Of a DNA stretch of 64,000 nucleotides, positions 1 through 8,196 are shown piece by piece. The DNA comes from Pseudomonas atagonensis (GTDB lineage: Bacteria > Pseudomonadota > Gammaproteobacteria > Pseudomonadales > Pseudomonadaceae), in assembly GCF_011369485.1 (NCBI RefSeq), contig NZ_VXCA01000004.1:124001-188000 (forward strand), written 5' to 3'. Every line of letters starts with the position of its first letter. Position 1 is the first letter of the stretch. The translations under genes and the position numbers were made by a program. The notes beneath the pieces were generated by a model that had not been told where the DNA came from, searched no databases, and was given only the letters and a program-made list of their open reading frames with translations.

Positions 1-5
1 TGACC

Positions 6-94
6 TTGCGCACTATAAAAGACAGGACGCACAATGCGCCCAACGTTGCGCAGTATACTGCCCAACCTCAGCGAGTGAGCAATATAGTGCACAA
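6..94. promoter_or_regulatory. three-box operator-like repeat before the XRE-cupin gene
   Basis: Three copies of a 12-base box precede the regulator: TTGCGCACTATA at 6-17, TTGCGCAGTATA at 46-57, and the same box inverted (TATAGTGCACAA) at 83-94. Start-to-start spacings are 40 and 37 bp, close to whole helical turns, so protein bound to them would lie on one DNA face. The third box contains the likely GTG start codon. Autoregulation by the XRE protein is inference; the repeat itself is visible. Confidence 0.5.
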
Positions 95-650
95 AGATTC
101 AACGCAACGGGCTTCGGTCCTGCAACACGTCAGCCAGAATGTCCGGCGGCTGCGCCATGCCGCCGACATGAGCCAGACCGCGCTGGCAGAAAAGTCTGGC
201 GTGAGCCGGCGCATGCTGGTGGCCATCGAGGCGGGCGAAAAGAATGTCAGCCTCACCACCCTGGACCGCGTTGCCGAAGCACTCGACGTGGCGTTCAGCG
301 ATCTGATCCAGGCGCCGGATGCCCGCGATCCAAGCCGAATCAATGAAGTGGCATGGGCCGGCGTGATCCCCGGCAGCAAAGCGGTGCTGCTGTCCAAAGC
401 CACCGCCACTCGCGAAGTCGAGCAGTGGGAATGGTGCCTGCAACCGGGCGAAGTCTACCCGTCGCAACCGGATGCCGACGGCTGGAGCGAGCAGATCTAT
501 GTCTTCGAAGGCTGTCTGACGTTGATGCTCGGTGATCAGCCGCAGCATATCGGCACCGGTGAGTTCTACATGTTCGCCAGCAATCAGCCGCATGCCTATC
601 GCAATGACGGGGATGTGGCGGCGCGCTTTGTTCGTAACGTGGTGATTTGA
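87..650 (+). CDS. XRE-family transcriptional regulator with C-terminal cupin domain
   Basis: A DNA-binding repressor or activator of about 187 residues. An HTH_3 (XRE) domain covers roughly residues 18-72 (SQTALAEKSGVSRRM recognition region) and a small cupin sensor domain residues 100-185 (SEQIYVFEGCLTL, ending FYMFASNQPHAYRN). This two-domain layout is common in pseudomonads and usually senses a small metabolite. The open frame extends upstream to a TTG at 6, but I prefer GTG 87 because the protein then starts VHKDSTQRASVLQHVSQNVRRLR, as I recall for relatives, and the upstream codons overlap operator-like boxes. No good Shine-Dalgarno precedes GTG 87. The next gene starts directly after the stop codon (TGAATG), so the two are probably co-transcribed and the regulator may control the flavoprotein. 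Confidence 0.85.
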   Translation: MHKDSTQRASVLQHVSQNVRRLRHAADMSQTALAEKSGVSRRMLVAIEAGEKNVSLTTLDRVAEALDVAFSDLIQAPDARDPSRINEVAWAGVIPGSKAVLLSKATATREVEQWEWCLQPGEVYPSQPDADGWSEQIYVFEGCLTLMLGDQPQHIGTGEFYMFASNQPHAYRNDGDVAARFVRNVVI

Positions 651-2045
651 ATGAATCCGAACGCAGACATCCTGGTCATCGGCGGCGGCCTCAGCGGCAC
701 CCTGCTGGCGGTGCAATTGCTGCGCCTGCCGGGGCGAAAGAAGATTGTGATCGTCGAGCCGCGTGTCGAACTCGGTCGAGGTGAGGCCTACAGCGCGATT
801 GAGCTGGGCCACACGCTCAACGGCAACGCGGCGCGAATGAGCGTTGATCCGGATAACCCTGATGATTTGACGCAATGGCTGACCGCGCACATCGCTGGCG
901 GTGGCTGGCCCGAATCAGCCGAGCAGGAGGTGCCGGTCAGTGAGCTTTTTCCGCCACGTGGATTGTTCGGTGTGTACGTACAGCAACGTCTCGCCGAGGC
1001 GCGGAGCGTTGGTGCGCAATACGGTTCGACCGTTGAGCACGTCTGTGCCGAGGTCGTTGATGTGCAGACCACTGCTGACGCGGTGCAGCTGACCTTGGGT
1101 GAAGGCCGGGAATTGCACGGCGGCCACGCGGTGATCGCCACCGGCATGTTTGCTGCCGCGCGGACGGCGCAGAAAAAATCCTCCGGACTCAACGCCGCGG
1201 CCCTCGATCCCTGGGATGTTGCGGCTATGCGCCAACTCGATCCGCAGGCGACCGTGCTGATCATCGGTTCCGGTCTGACCATGGTCGATGCCGTGGTGTC
1301 ACTCGAACAGGCCGGCCATCGTGGGCCGATCGAGGTATTTTCCCGGCACGGCTTGCTCCCGCATGTGCGCCGTCAGCCGCCGGCCTGGGAGGATTTTCTG
1401 GGCAACGATCAAAGCATTCGCACGCCGCGACAATTGCTGCGCGAATTACGTCGGCACTGTCGGGATGCCATCGCGCAGGGCATCGATTGGCAGGCGCCGC
1501 TGGACACGGTTCGCGTGCACATCGCCCAGTTGTGGAGTCAGGCGACTGACGTGCAGCGTCGACAATTCGTACGGCATGTGCGGCCGTGGTGGGAAAGTCA
1601 TCACCATCGCTCACCGCCGCTGAGTGCGAGGTTGGTCGAGCGGTTACACAGAGAGGGTCGATTGCGGATTCAGGCTGCGTCGTTCAAGGGGCTTGAGCCG
1701 AACGCGGAGGACGGGGTGAGTATTCGACTTCGCCGTCGCGGTGAGTCTGAAACCTGTGTGGTTCACGGTGCGGCGCTGATCAATTCCAGCGGGATCGAAT
1801 ACGACTGGCGACGGGTTGCAAAACCATTACCGCAGCAATTGCTGGCCCGAGGCCTGGTGCAACCGGGACCTCTGGCATTGGGCATTGCGACGACGGCGGA
1901 TGGCGCGGTGCTGGATGCCGAAGGGCGCCCGGCGACTCGATTGTTCGCCATGGGGCCACCGCTGCGCGGGATGTGGTGGGAGAGTACGGCGGTGACGGAT
2001 GTGGCGTTGCAGGCCAAGGCGTTGGCGGTGCGGTTGTCGGATTAA
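651..2045 (+). CDS. FAD/NAD(P)-binding oxidoreductase (NAD_binding_9-type)
   Basis: A 464-residue flavoprotein beginning with a Rossmann fingerprint (DILVIGGGLSGTLLA, residues 6-20) and carrying a second dinucleotide-binding segment near residue 200 (ATVLIIGSGLTMVDAVVSL). The layout fits the FAD-NAD(P)-binding family of hydroxyacyl/amine-type flavin enzymes of unknown substrate, sometimes annotated as hydroxyacylglutathione hydrolase-linked or FAD-dependent oxidoreductase. It starts immediately after the stop of the XRE-cupin gene, suggesting an operon in which the regulator senses the substrate or product. The substrate cannot be inferred from sequence alone. A long perfect hairpin lies just after the stop. 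Confidence 0.8.
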   Translation: MNPNADILVIGGGLSGTLLAVQLLRLPGRKKIVIVEPRVELGRGEAYSAIELGHTLNGNAARMSVDPDNPDDLTQWLTAHIAGGGWPESAEQEVPVSELFPPRGLFGVYVQQRLAEARSVGAQYGSTVEHVCAEVVDVQTTADAVQLTLGEGRELHGGHAVIATGMFAAARTAQKKSSGLNAAALDPWDVAAMRQLDPQATVLIIGSGLTMVDAVVSLEQAGHRGPIEVFSRHGLLPHVRRQPPAWEDFLGNDQSIRTPRQLLRELRRHCRDAIAQGIDWQAPLDTVRVHIAQLWSQATDVQRRQFVRHVRPWWESHHHRSPPLSARLVERLHREGRLRIQAASFKGLEPNAEDGVSIRLRRRGESETCVVHGAALINSSGIEYDWRRVAKPLPQQLLARGLVQPGPLALGIATTADGAVLDAEGRPATRLFAMGPPLRGMWWESTAVTDVALQAKALAVRLSD

Positions 2046-2049
2046 GGTT

Positions 2050-2085
2050 GTGGCCATATCGCGGGAGATCCCGCGATATGGCCAC
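2050..2085. terminator. long perfect hairpin between convergent genes
   Basis: Seventeen-base arms (GTGGCCATATCGCGGGA and its complement) with a 2-base loop fill the gap between the flavoprotein stop and the ppnN stop. It lacks a T-run on either strand, so it may act as an mRNA-stabilising or bidirectional attenuating hairpin rather than a classical intrinsic terminator. Confidence 0.55.
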
Positions 2086-2093
2086 CGATAAGA

Positions 2094-3467
2094 TCAGGCC
2101 ACCACGCGGTAGCACGGTACATACGCCGCGCCGCCCGGCAGCTTCATTCGGTGTTGGGCGACGAAGGCTTTGAGCAGCAGATCCAGCGGTTGCATGATCG
2201 CCGCATCACCACGGATCTGATACGGCCCGTGCTCCTCGATCAAACGGATGCCCTTGTCCTTGACGTTGCCGGCCACAATCCCCGAGAACGCCCGGCGCAG
2301 GTTGGCCGCCAGTTCATGCGGTGGCTGGTCGCGGTGCAGCTTGAGATTGGCCATGTTTTCGTGGGTCGGGTCGAACGGGCGCTGAAAGCCCTCGTCGATC
2401 TTCAACAGCCAATTGAAGTGGAACGCGTCGTTGCGCTCGCGACGGAATTGCTTCACCGCTTTCAGGCCGGCAGTCATCTGCCGCGCCACTTCTGCCGGAT
2501 CGTCGATGATGATTTCGTAATGCTGTTTTGCCGCTTCGCCGAGGGTCGCGGTGACGAATGCATCGAGCTGTTCGAGGTACGGCGCGGCATGTTTCGGCCC
2601 GGTCAGGATCACCGGGAACGGCAGGCCGGCGTTGTCCGGGTGCATCAGGATGCCCAGCAGGTAGAGGAACTCTTCGGCGGTACCGGCGCCGCCCGGGAAG
2701 ATGATGATGCCGTGGCCTACCCGTACGAACGCTTCCAGGCGTTTTTCGATATCCGGCAGGATCACCAACTCATTGACGATCGGGTTCGGCGCTTCGGCGG
2801 CGATGATGCCCGGTTCGGTCAGGCCGAGGTAGCGGCCGCCGTGAATACGCTGTTTGGCATGGGCGATGGTGGCGCCTTTCATCGGGCCCTTCATCACGCC
2901 CGGGCCGCAGCCGGTGCAGATGTCGAGGCTGCGCAGGCCCAGTTCGTGGCCGACTTTCTTGGTGTATTTGTACTCTTCGGTGTTGATCGAGTGACCACCC
3001 CAGCAGACGACGATTTTCGGCTCGACACCCGGGCGCAGGGTGCGGGCGTTGCGCAGCAGGTGGAAGACGTAGTCGCTGATGCCTTGAGACGTGCTCAGGT
3101 CGATGCGCTGGCTGTCGAGTTCGTTTTCGGTGTAGACGATGTCGCGCAGGGCGCTGAAGAGCATTTCACGGGTGCTGGCGATCATTTCGCCGTCGACGAA
3201 GGCGTCGGCCGGAGCGTTCAGCAGCTCCAGGCGCACACCGCGATCCTGTTGGTGAATGCGGATTTCGAAGTCCTTGTAGGCTTCGAGGATGGTCTTGGCG
3301 TTATCGACATGGGCGCCGGTATTGAGGATGGCCAGGGCGCATTGGCGGAAGAGGGTGTAGGTGCTGCCGGATCCGGCTTCGCTCAGTTGCTGAACTTCAC
3401 GTTGAGAAAGGGTTTCCAGACTGCCTTTCGGGCTGACCGAGGCGTTGATTACGTGTCGTTGGGTCAT
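2094..3467 (-). CDS. ppnN: pyrimidine/purine nucleotide 5'-monophosphate nucleosidase PpnN
   Basis: A cytoplasmic LOG-family enzyme that cleaves nucleoside monophosphates to the base and ribose 5-phosphate; the E. coli homologue (YgdH) is bound and stimulated by (p)ppGpp. At 457 residues it matches the family length (E. coli 454). The central LOG domain shows GCGPGVMKG at 187-195 and the signature PGGAGTAEE at 258-266, with the PpnN-specific N-terminal domain (MTQRHVINASVSPKGSLETL) and C-terminal domain present. It stands alone, convergent with the preceding flavoprotein gene. Confidence 0.93.
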   Translation of the reverse strand: MTQRHVINASVSPKGSLETLSQREVQQLSEAGSGSTYTLFRQCALAILNTGAHVDNAKTILEAYKDFEIRIHQQDRGVRLELLNAPADAFVDGEMIASTREMLFSALRDIVYTENELDSQRIDLSTSQGISDYVFHLLRNARTLRPGVEPKIVVCWGGHSINTEEYKYTKKVGHELGLRSLDICTGCGPGVMKGPMKGATIAHAKQRIHGGRYLGLTEPGIIAAEAPNPIVNELVILPDIEKRLEAFVRVGHGIIIFPGGAGTAEEFLYLLGILMHPDNAGLPFPVILTGPKHAAPYLEQLDAFVTATLGEAAKQHYEIIIDDPAEVARQMTAGLKAVKQFRRERNDAFHFNWLLKIDEGFQRPFDPTHENMANLKLHRDQPPHELAANLRRAFSGIVAGNVKDKGIRLIEEHGPYQIRGDAAIMQPLDLLLKAFVAQHRMKLPGGAAYVPCYRVVA

Positions 3468-3690
3468 GCAATGATCCTTAAAACGATGTCATCTCAAGAC
3501 TAGGCGATGGCATCCGAATAGTGTGTATCCATGAATGAAGATGGCACGATCTGCGCTATACCGCCATGTCCCCGTTGGACGCTGAAAAGATGAAAAGGAG
3601 CCCCAGCATAGCTAAATCCCCGCTCGATGCGATAATGCGCCGGGCGGTTTTTTCCGTTGCCCGTTTTGTCACTCAAGGAAGTCATTCGTG

Positions 3691-4218
3691 ATGTTCGAGA
3701 TTCAGCCGATGGACGCCGCCACCTTTCGCCAGCAGACCCGCCGCAGCACGATCATTATCGCCGTGCTGTTTCTGGTGCTGGCAATGTTGTTTTCCAGCGT
3801 CGCGGTGGCGCTGTTCGGCGAACCCGGCGGCGATAACCTGCGTTTCAATGTCGGCGGCGTGTTCCTCGCCTTTCTGCTGACCGCTGCGCTGTTGCGCGGG
3901 CGCTTCTGGAATCAGACGTGGATGGCGCCGGCCGTCTACAGCTGGCGGCTCAAGCGCAGCCTGATGAGCGTGACCAATGTAATGCATCGAGTGACGGCGG
4001 CGGTGCAGCACAACGATCCGACCGCGATGAAAGTATTGCGTTTCTATCACTTGGGTTTGACGCAGATGCATGAACTGGACGGCAACTCCAGTGATCATGG
4101 GCAACTGTGGCGGGAAGTCGAGGCGCATAAGGAGAGGATGCAGGCGCTCGGTCTCGATATCGAGCAGAAACGCCTGGATCCCGCCTGGCTGGATGGGTTG
4201 AAAGCGGCTTCGCGTTAA
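3691..4218 (+). CDS. DUF3087 family membrane protein
   Basis: A 175-residue protein with two membrane segments (about residues 20-42 and 53-72) followed by a soluble C-terminal half rich in His and charged residues (RFYHLGLTQMHELDGN). This is the pattern of DUF3087, a pseudomonad and gammaproteobacterial family of unknown function. A GTG at 3688 is possible, but ATG 3691 sits at better distance from the AAGGAAG ribosome site. It is convergent with the DUF2784 gene, the stops overlapping by 4 bp. The 3468-3690 gap upstream shows nothing beyond promoter-like AT-rich sequence. Confidence 0.75.
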   Translation: MFEIQPMDAATFRQQTRRSTIIIAVLFLVLAMLFSSVAVALFGEPGGDNLRFNVGGVFLAFLLTAALLRGRFWNQTWMAPAVYSWRLKRSLMSVTNVMHRVTAAVQHNDPTAMKVLRFYHLGLTQMHELDGNSSDHGQLWREVEAHKERMQALGLDIEQKRLDPAWLDGLKAASR

Positions 4219-4601
4219 AACGGAATGCGGCTGGCGCGGCGCAGTCTCCAGCGGCGCATCAGTCGCCCATAGACCAGCAAGTTGACCGCCAGCACCACGC
4301 TGCCGAGCACCAGTTGTATCTGCGGGGTCAGCCCGGCCGGGTAGATGATCGGCCAGATATAGTGCTCGATGAAGCCGCCGGCGTACTCGGTTTGCCCGGC
4401 GGCGTGGCGCATCAGGTTTTCCCAATACGTGAGCGGGCAGGTCAGGTGCAACACCTCGACGGCCACGCCCCAGGCGGCGGCCGGCAAATGCAACCACATC
4501 AAGCGTGGCCATTTGAGCACCAGCAGGCCGCCGAACAGCACGAACAGAATGAATGACAAATGAAACAGCACCAGCCCGTCGGCTGCGATTCGGTACAGCA
4601 T
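4215..4601 (-). CDS. DUF2784 family membrane protein
   Basis: A 128-residue integral membrane protein with about four hydrophobic segments and the DUF2784 hallmark stretches HLSFILFVLFGG, CPLTYWENLMR and IEHYIWPIIYP. Function is unknown. An upstream ATG at 4619 exists, but ATG 4601 has AGGGAGA at suitable distance and gives the usual family N-terminus (MLYRIAADGLVLFHLSF). It is convergent with DUF3087. Confidence 0.8.
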   Translation of the reverse strand: MLYRIAADGLVLFHLSFILFVLFGGLLVLKWPRLMWLHLPAAAWGVAVEVLHLTCPLTYWENLMRHAAGQTEYAGGFIEHYIWPIIYPAGLTPQIQLVLGSVVLAVNLLVYGRLMRRWRLRRASRIPF

Positions 4602-4755
4602 GTCGTCTCCCTGACGCATTTGTGAATGGCTCCCATGGTACGCCGGACGGCGTTTGGGAGCGGGGGCGATTTAGCGCAATTGCGCAAGATTGTTCAAGCC
4701 AGCGTCGGCCATTTACTGGCAAAGTCCCGGGCTGTTTCCTCGGTTGAAGAGCGTT

Positions 4756-5454
4756 ATGTCTGACTCACTTATGCCGCGCAGTGCTTTTCTTCGCGGCGCT
4801 GCGGCGATCATGCCGTTATCGTTGGCGACGGCGCCGTGGGGGCTGCTGGCCGGCTCCATGGCGATTGAAGCCAACCTCACGCCACTGCAAGGGCAGGGCT
4901 TGTCGAGCATCGTCTTTGCCGGTGCCGCGCAGTTGGTGGCCATCGGCATGCTCAAGGGCGGTGCCGGGATCTTTTCGATTCTGCTGACCACGTTGCTGCT
5001 GACCTCACAGCATTTGTTGTACGGGATGAGCATGCGTTCAGTGATTTCGCCATTGCCGGGACGCTGGCGCATCGGTCTGGGCTTTTTGTTGACTGACGAA
5101 TTGTTTGCGTTGACCAGTCAGCATGACCGTCAGCAGTTCAATCGCTGGTACGCGTTGGGTGTCGGGCTGACGTTCTATATCGCCTGGAACCTGTTCACCC
5201 TGGCTGGCATCGTCCTCGGCAGCAGTATTCCCGGGCTGGAGCATTTGGGCCTGGATTTCTCGATTGCTGCCACTTTCATCGCGTTGATTACCCCGGTCGT
5301 GCGTAACATGCCCACCGTGGTGTGTGTGGCCGTGTCGTTGTTTTGCTCGGTGCTGTTCAGCTACTGGCACTGGGGCTCGGCGTTGGTGTTGTCGGGGTTG
5401 GCGGGCATGACTGCCGGGTTTATCTGCAACAAGCTGTACGAGGAGCGCACATGA
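4756..5454 (+). CDS. azlC: AzlC-family branched-chain amino acid exporter, large subunit
   Basis: The 232-residue membrane protein forms, with the following AzlD-type gene, a two-component exporter whose characterised members export branched-chain amino acids. Family hallmarks are the early AAAIMPLSLATAPWGLLAG segment, the FAGAAQLVAIG motif and the LTSQHLLYGMSMR stretch (residues 77-89), with about seven hydrophobic segments. The frame is open from 4690, but ATG 4756 gives the usual start. Its stop overlaps the next start codon as ATGA, so the pair is translationally coupled. The substrate is inferred from the family. Confidence 0.88.
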   Translation: MSDSLMPRSAFLRGAAAIMPLSLATAPWGLLAGSMAIEANLTPLQGQGLSSIVFAGAAQLVAIGMLKGGAGIFSILLTTLLLTSQHLLYGMSMRSVISPLPGRWRIGLGFLLTDELFALTSQHDRQQFNRWYALGVGLTFYIAWNLFTLAGIVLGSSIPGLEHLGLDFSIAATFIALITPVVRNMPTVVCVAVSLFCSVLFSYWHWGSALVLSGLAGMTAGFICNKLYEERT

Positions 5455-5765
5455 TGGTTTGGGCGGTGATTGTCGGGATGGGGATTTTGGTGTTCCTCAA
5501 CCGTTACGTGTTCCTCGAGCCGCGCTTGCCGGTGCGTTTGAGCAGCAATGCGCGGCAATTCCTCGGCTTTGCGGTGCCGGGAATGCTGACCGCCATTTGC
5601 GGACCGATTGTATTCATGCCCGACAAACAGCTGAATTTACATTGGGATAATCCTTATCTGCTTAGTTCGCTGGTGGCGATTGCACTGGTGATTTATACCC
5701 GTAACACCTTACTCAGCATGTTGTTGAGCATGGCGTTTTTCTTTGTATTGCGTTGGTGGTTGTAA
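5451..5765 (+). CDS. azlD: AzlD-family branched-chain amino acid exporter, small subunit
   Basis: A 104-residue protein with four predicted membrane segments and typical AzlD features: NRYVFL near the start, ARQFLGFAVPGMLTAICGP in the middle and TRNTLLSMLLSMAFFF near the end. It partners AzlC to form the exporter, with a 4-bp ATGA overlap. Two adjacent ATGs (5451 and 5454) can serve as start. Confidence 0.87.
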   Translation: MMVWAVIVGMGILVFLNRYVFLEPRLPVRLSSNARQFLGFAVPGMLTAICGPIVFMPDKQLNLHWDNPYLLSSLVAIALVIYTRNTLLSMLLSMAFFFVLRWWL

Positions 5766-5828
5766 GTTGTCTGATGAAATCTGATCTACGCTGTAAGGAT
5801 CATGGATTCTTGCAACAGTGAGGTGGAA

Positions 5829-5975
5829 ATGGCGACTGAGAAAGAGCGTGCGCAAGAGGACGATGAACCGAGCGAAGAAGAGATTGAGCGGGAAAAACAC
5901 CGGGAGCAGACCTGGAAGCACGACGACAGTCGAGAGCTGTCCGATCGTGATCAGGAACGTCCGCTGAAACCTTGA
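5829..5975 (+). CDS. small highly charged hypothetical protein
   Basis: A 48-residue hydrophilic protein dominated by Glu, Asp, Arg and Lys (for example EEDDEPSEEE-like acidic runs then EREKHREQTWKHDDSRE), probably largely disordered. ATG 5829 follows GAGGTGG; an in-frame ATG at 5802 with a TAAGGA site would add nine residues, so the start is open. A strong terminator follows the stop by about 10 bp, supporting it as a real transcription unit. I do not recognise a function. Confidence 0.6.
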   Translation: MATEKERAQEDDEPSEEEIEREKHREQTWKHDDSRELSDRDQERPLKP

Positions 5976-5986
5976 ACAGCGCAAAC

Positions 5987-6015
5987 AAAAAGCCCCGCAA
6001 GTGCGGGGCTTTTTG
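5987..6015. terminator. bidirectional intrinsic terminator
   Basis: An AAAAAGCCCCGC stem, a short loop and GCGGGGCTTTTT follow the small charged ORF on the plus strand and the hypothetical gene on the minus strand, whose stop lies at 6021. A-run and T-run on both sides allow termination in both directions. Confidence 0.9.
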
Positions 6016-6020
6016 TTGTT

Positions 6021-6236
6021 TCAGAGATCGTCCAACTGCGTGAAATCGGGGTGCGAAGCCCGATAACCCAAGGTTTTGTCGATCCACGCATTGAGCTCGT
6101 TGACCATCACCGGCGGGTGGCCGTGATACCCCTCGAGGGTGGTGCGCAGGATGCGATCGATGTCGGGAACGGTACGCAGGTTTCGGGTCTTGATGTAGTG
6201 GCCGATAAAACAGTCGAGTTCAAAGCGTTCTGTCAT
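6021..6236 (-). CDS. hypothetical protein
   Basis: A 71-residue protein (starting MTERFELDCFIGHYIK, ending DFTQLDDL) with no membrane segment or motif I recognise. Codon choice is strongly GC3-rich, as in neighbouring genes, and a terminator follows the stop, so it is likely real. A TTG at 6308 in the same frame would give 95 residues; neither start has a convincing ribosome site. A double palindrome about 105 bp upstream may be its operator. Confidence 0.55.
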   Translation of the reverse strand: MTERFELDCFIGHYIKTRNLRTVPDIDRILRTTLEGYHGHPPVMVNELNAWIDKTLGYRASHPDFTQLDDL

Positions 6237-6340
6237 GGACAGATAAATACACTCCAGGCCACCGACCTGTTTGATTGCAAAATCGTCGCGCAACTTATTT
6301 CTCTGCAAGGCTTGTAGAAGTTGTTGGGGATTCCTGATTT

Positions 6341-6368
6341 GTTGACTCTTTGGTCAACTGGTATACCA
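6341..6368. promoter_or_regulatory. two adjacent palindromes, GntR/FadR-type operator candidate
   Basis: GTTGAC-N6-GTCAAC (6341-6358) abuts the perfect palindrome TGGTATACCA (6359-6368). The latter fits the known consensus of FadR-subfamily GntR regulators (TGGTNNACCA). The remaining 6237-6562 gap holds no other recognisable feature. The same 10-mer recurs at 61906. Confidence 0.4.
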
Positions 6369-6562
6369 ATCGGAAATGCGGCGCGCATGCTATCCGTAGT
6401 GCATCTAAATGTATGTATGACGGTTGAAATGTCAGACAAGCGGTGTGTTCAATCGAACGACTGTTTCAACTTTGCTGTCTCGTGACTGAAACACCGGTTG
6501 TAACGCTGAGCTGTCACTGGCCAGCGCTTTCAATTCTTTAAACGGGCGAGCACCAAAACTAT

Positions 6563-7243
6563 TTAAGCGACCTTTTCAATCAATTCCGCCCCCTGATTGC
6601 GTGCGTTGCCGACAGCTTTGCCGACTTTATGCCATTCGAAGGCCTCACTGCTTTCACCTTCAAACAGCGCCATCTGTTCGGCGCGCTCGGCGGGTGTCGC
6701 CGGATCAAGCCATTCCCGCGCCCGTTCGGCACTGAATACCACTGGTCGGCGATCATGAATGTCGAGCATGCCACCGGCGCTGTCGGCGGTAATGATGACA
6801 AAACCGTCGTCGTCTCGAGACGCCGTTTCGGTTGTCGGAAACTGGCCGATGGCGGCGCAGAAAACCGGCCCGTGATCCGTCCGACGAATCAGCCAGGGTT
6901 GTCGGCTGTTGTCCTCGGCATCGACCCATTCGAACCAGTTGTCGACCGGTACGATCAAGCGGTGTCGCCAGATCGCCCGGAAGAACGCACCATGGGCGAC
7001 TTTTTCCACCCGCGCATTGATCGGCGCCGCGCGATCCTTCGCCCAGTGCGGGCGCCAGCCCCAGCGCAAGGCGTGTGCGTAAACCCGCTGTTGATGCTGA
7101 TGCAGGACGGCCAGCGTAGTTGTCGGCGCTGCGTTGTAGTGCGCCAGCGGAGCGTCGCCAACGTAGTTGATCAGCGCATCGGGAATGCTCAGCACCGCGA
7201 CAAAGTCGTGAATGCCACGGTACTGCGAGAGTCTTCCGCACAT
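6563..7243 (-). CDS. SOS response-associated peptidase, YedK/HMCES family
   Basis: The protein binds abasic sites in single-stranded DNA, forming a DNA-protein crosslink through the catalytic cysteine. Start ATG 7243 is set by the invariant MCGR N-terminus: Cys2 becomes the N-terminal nucleophile after Met removal. Other family signatures are YNAAPT (residue ~38), NARVEK, DNWFEW (active-site Glu) and IHDRRPVVF near residue 170, close to the usual H-x-R-M-P motif with Arg replacing Met. Length 226 is typical. The frame extends upstream to 7291 but those codons lack the family N-terminus. It lies 48 bp downstream of the ABC permease gene. Confidence 0.93.
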   Translation of the reverse strand: MCGRLSQYRGIHDFVAVLSIPDALINYVGDAPLAHYNAAPTTTLAVLHQHQQRVYAHALRWGWRPHWAKDRAAPINARVEKVAHGAFFRAIWRHRLIVPVDNWFEWVDAEDNSRQPWLIRRTDHGPVFCAAIGQFPTTETASRDDDGFVIITADSAGGMLDIHDRRPVVFSAERAREWLDPATPAERAEQMALFEGESSEAFEWHKVGKAVGNARNQGAELIEKVA

Positions 7244-7291
7244 GGCCGAAATCTCTGATTGGACGTGTTCAGCGTAGTCGCTGCCCGGCAT

Positions 7292-8134
7292 TCAATCCCG
7301 CGCGCTCTGACCGGTGAACGTGTCGCGCCATCTCAGCGCGCGCCGTTCGAGGGCGGCAAGCAAGCCGTCGCTGAGTTTACCCAGCAAGGCGAGGACGATA
7401 ATCGCTGCCAGAACGATGTCCGGCCGTGACGTTTCGCGCCCGTCGCTGAGCAGATAACCGAGGCCTTTGGTCGCGGCGATCAGTTCGGCGGCCACAAGGA
7501 ACATCCACGCCAGACTCATGCCACTGCGCAGCCCGGTGAACAGGCCGGGCAGCGCGGCAGGCAAGAGTATTCGCCTGACCAGTTGCAATCGGCTGAAGCC
7601 ATAAATGCGGCCGACCTCCACCAGTTTGCGATCAATGTTGCGAATCGCCGCGACCACGTTGACGTACACCGGAAAGAACGCGCCGATGGCGATCAAAACG
7701 ATCTTCGAGGTTTCGTCGATGCCCAGCCACAGCAACAACAACGGCACCCAGGCCAGACTCGGAATTGCACGCAACGCCGCGAAAGTCGGCTCTAGATAGG
7801 CTTCGGCCTCGCGACTCAGGCCGACCCACGCGGCAAAAATCAGCGCCAGTCCGGCCCCAATAGCGAACCCCAGCAAGACGCGGATCAGGCTGGCGCCAAT
7901 GTGTTTCCACAGCGCGCCTTCGGCGAGATCGGTGAGGGTCAGGGCAATCTCACTCGGTGCCGGCATCTGGTAGGACGGCAGCCAGCCGATACGTACGATT
8001 ATTTCCAGAGCAATGACGATCAGCAGGGGCAGCGCAAAGCCTTTGCCGCGACGCTGCCAGATGGGGTTGAACGTGGCGGGTCGCTGCCGCGACAGGGCAG
8101 GTCGCGCGGGCAGGTTTTTATTGTGGCTGGTCAT
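7292..8134 (-). CDS. sulfonate/taurine-type ABC transporter permease
   Basis: A 280-residue inner-membrane permease of the SsuC/TauC type: six hydrophobic segments and the EAA loop GRIYGFSRLQLVRRILLPAALPGLFTGLR-like region around residues 175-205. With the upstream binding protein (62 bp before it) it would import an organosulfur or related anion. No ATP-binding subunit is encoded on either side, so an ATPase must be supplied from elsewhere. The exact substrate is not determinable. Confidence 0.85.
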   Translation of the reverse strand: MTSHNKNLPARPALSRQRPATFNPIWQRRGKGFALPLLIVIALEIIVRIGWLPSYQMPAPSEIALTLTDLAEGALWKHIGASLIRVLLGFAIGAGLALIFAAWVGLSREAEAYLEPTFAALRAIPSLAWVPLLLLWLGIDETSKIVLIAIGAFFPVYVNVVAAIRNIDRKLVEVGRIYGFSRLQLVRRILLPAALPGLFTGLRSGMSLAWMFLVAAELIAATKGLGYLLSDGRETSRPDIVLAAIIVLALLGKLSDGLLAALERRALRWRDTFTGQSARD

Positions 8135-8196
8135 GACTTTGGCTCCGCTCGCAACGAATCCGCGACAGGCGCGGATCCATCGTCGAGGCTGGTCGA

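Noticed and set aside
2151..3503. Plus-strand open frame of 450 codons opposite ppnN
   Set aside because: The antisense of a well-recognised gene; translated residues show no family likeness and the true gene has all its motifs.
3500..3685. 61-codon minus-strand frame upstream of DUF3087
   Set aside because: No ribosome site, no recognisable protein and it overlaps the likely promoters of ppnN and the DUF3087 gene.
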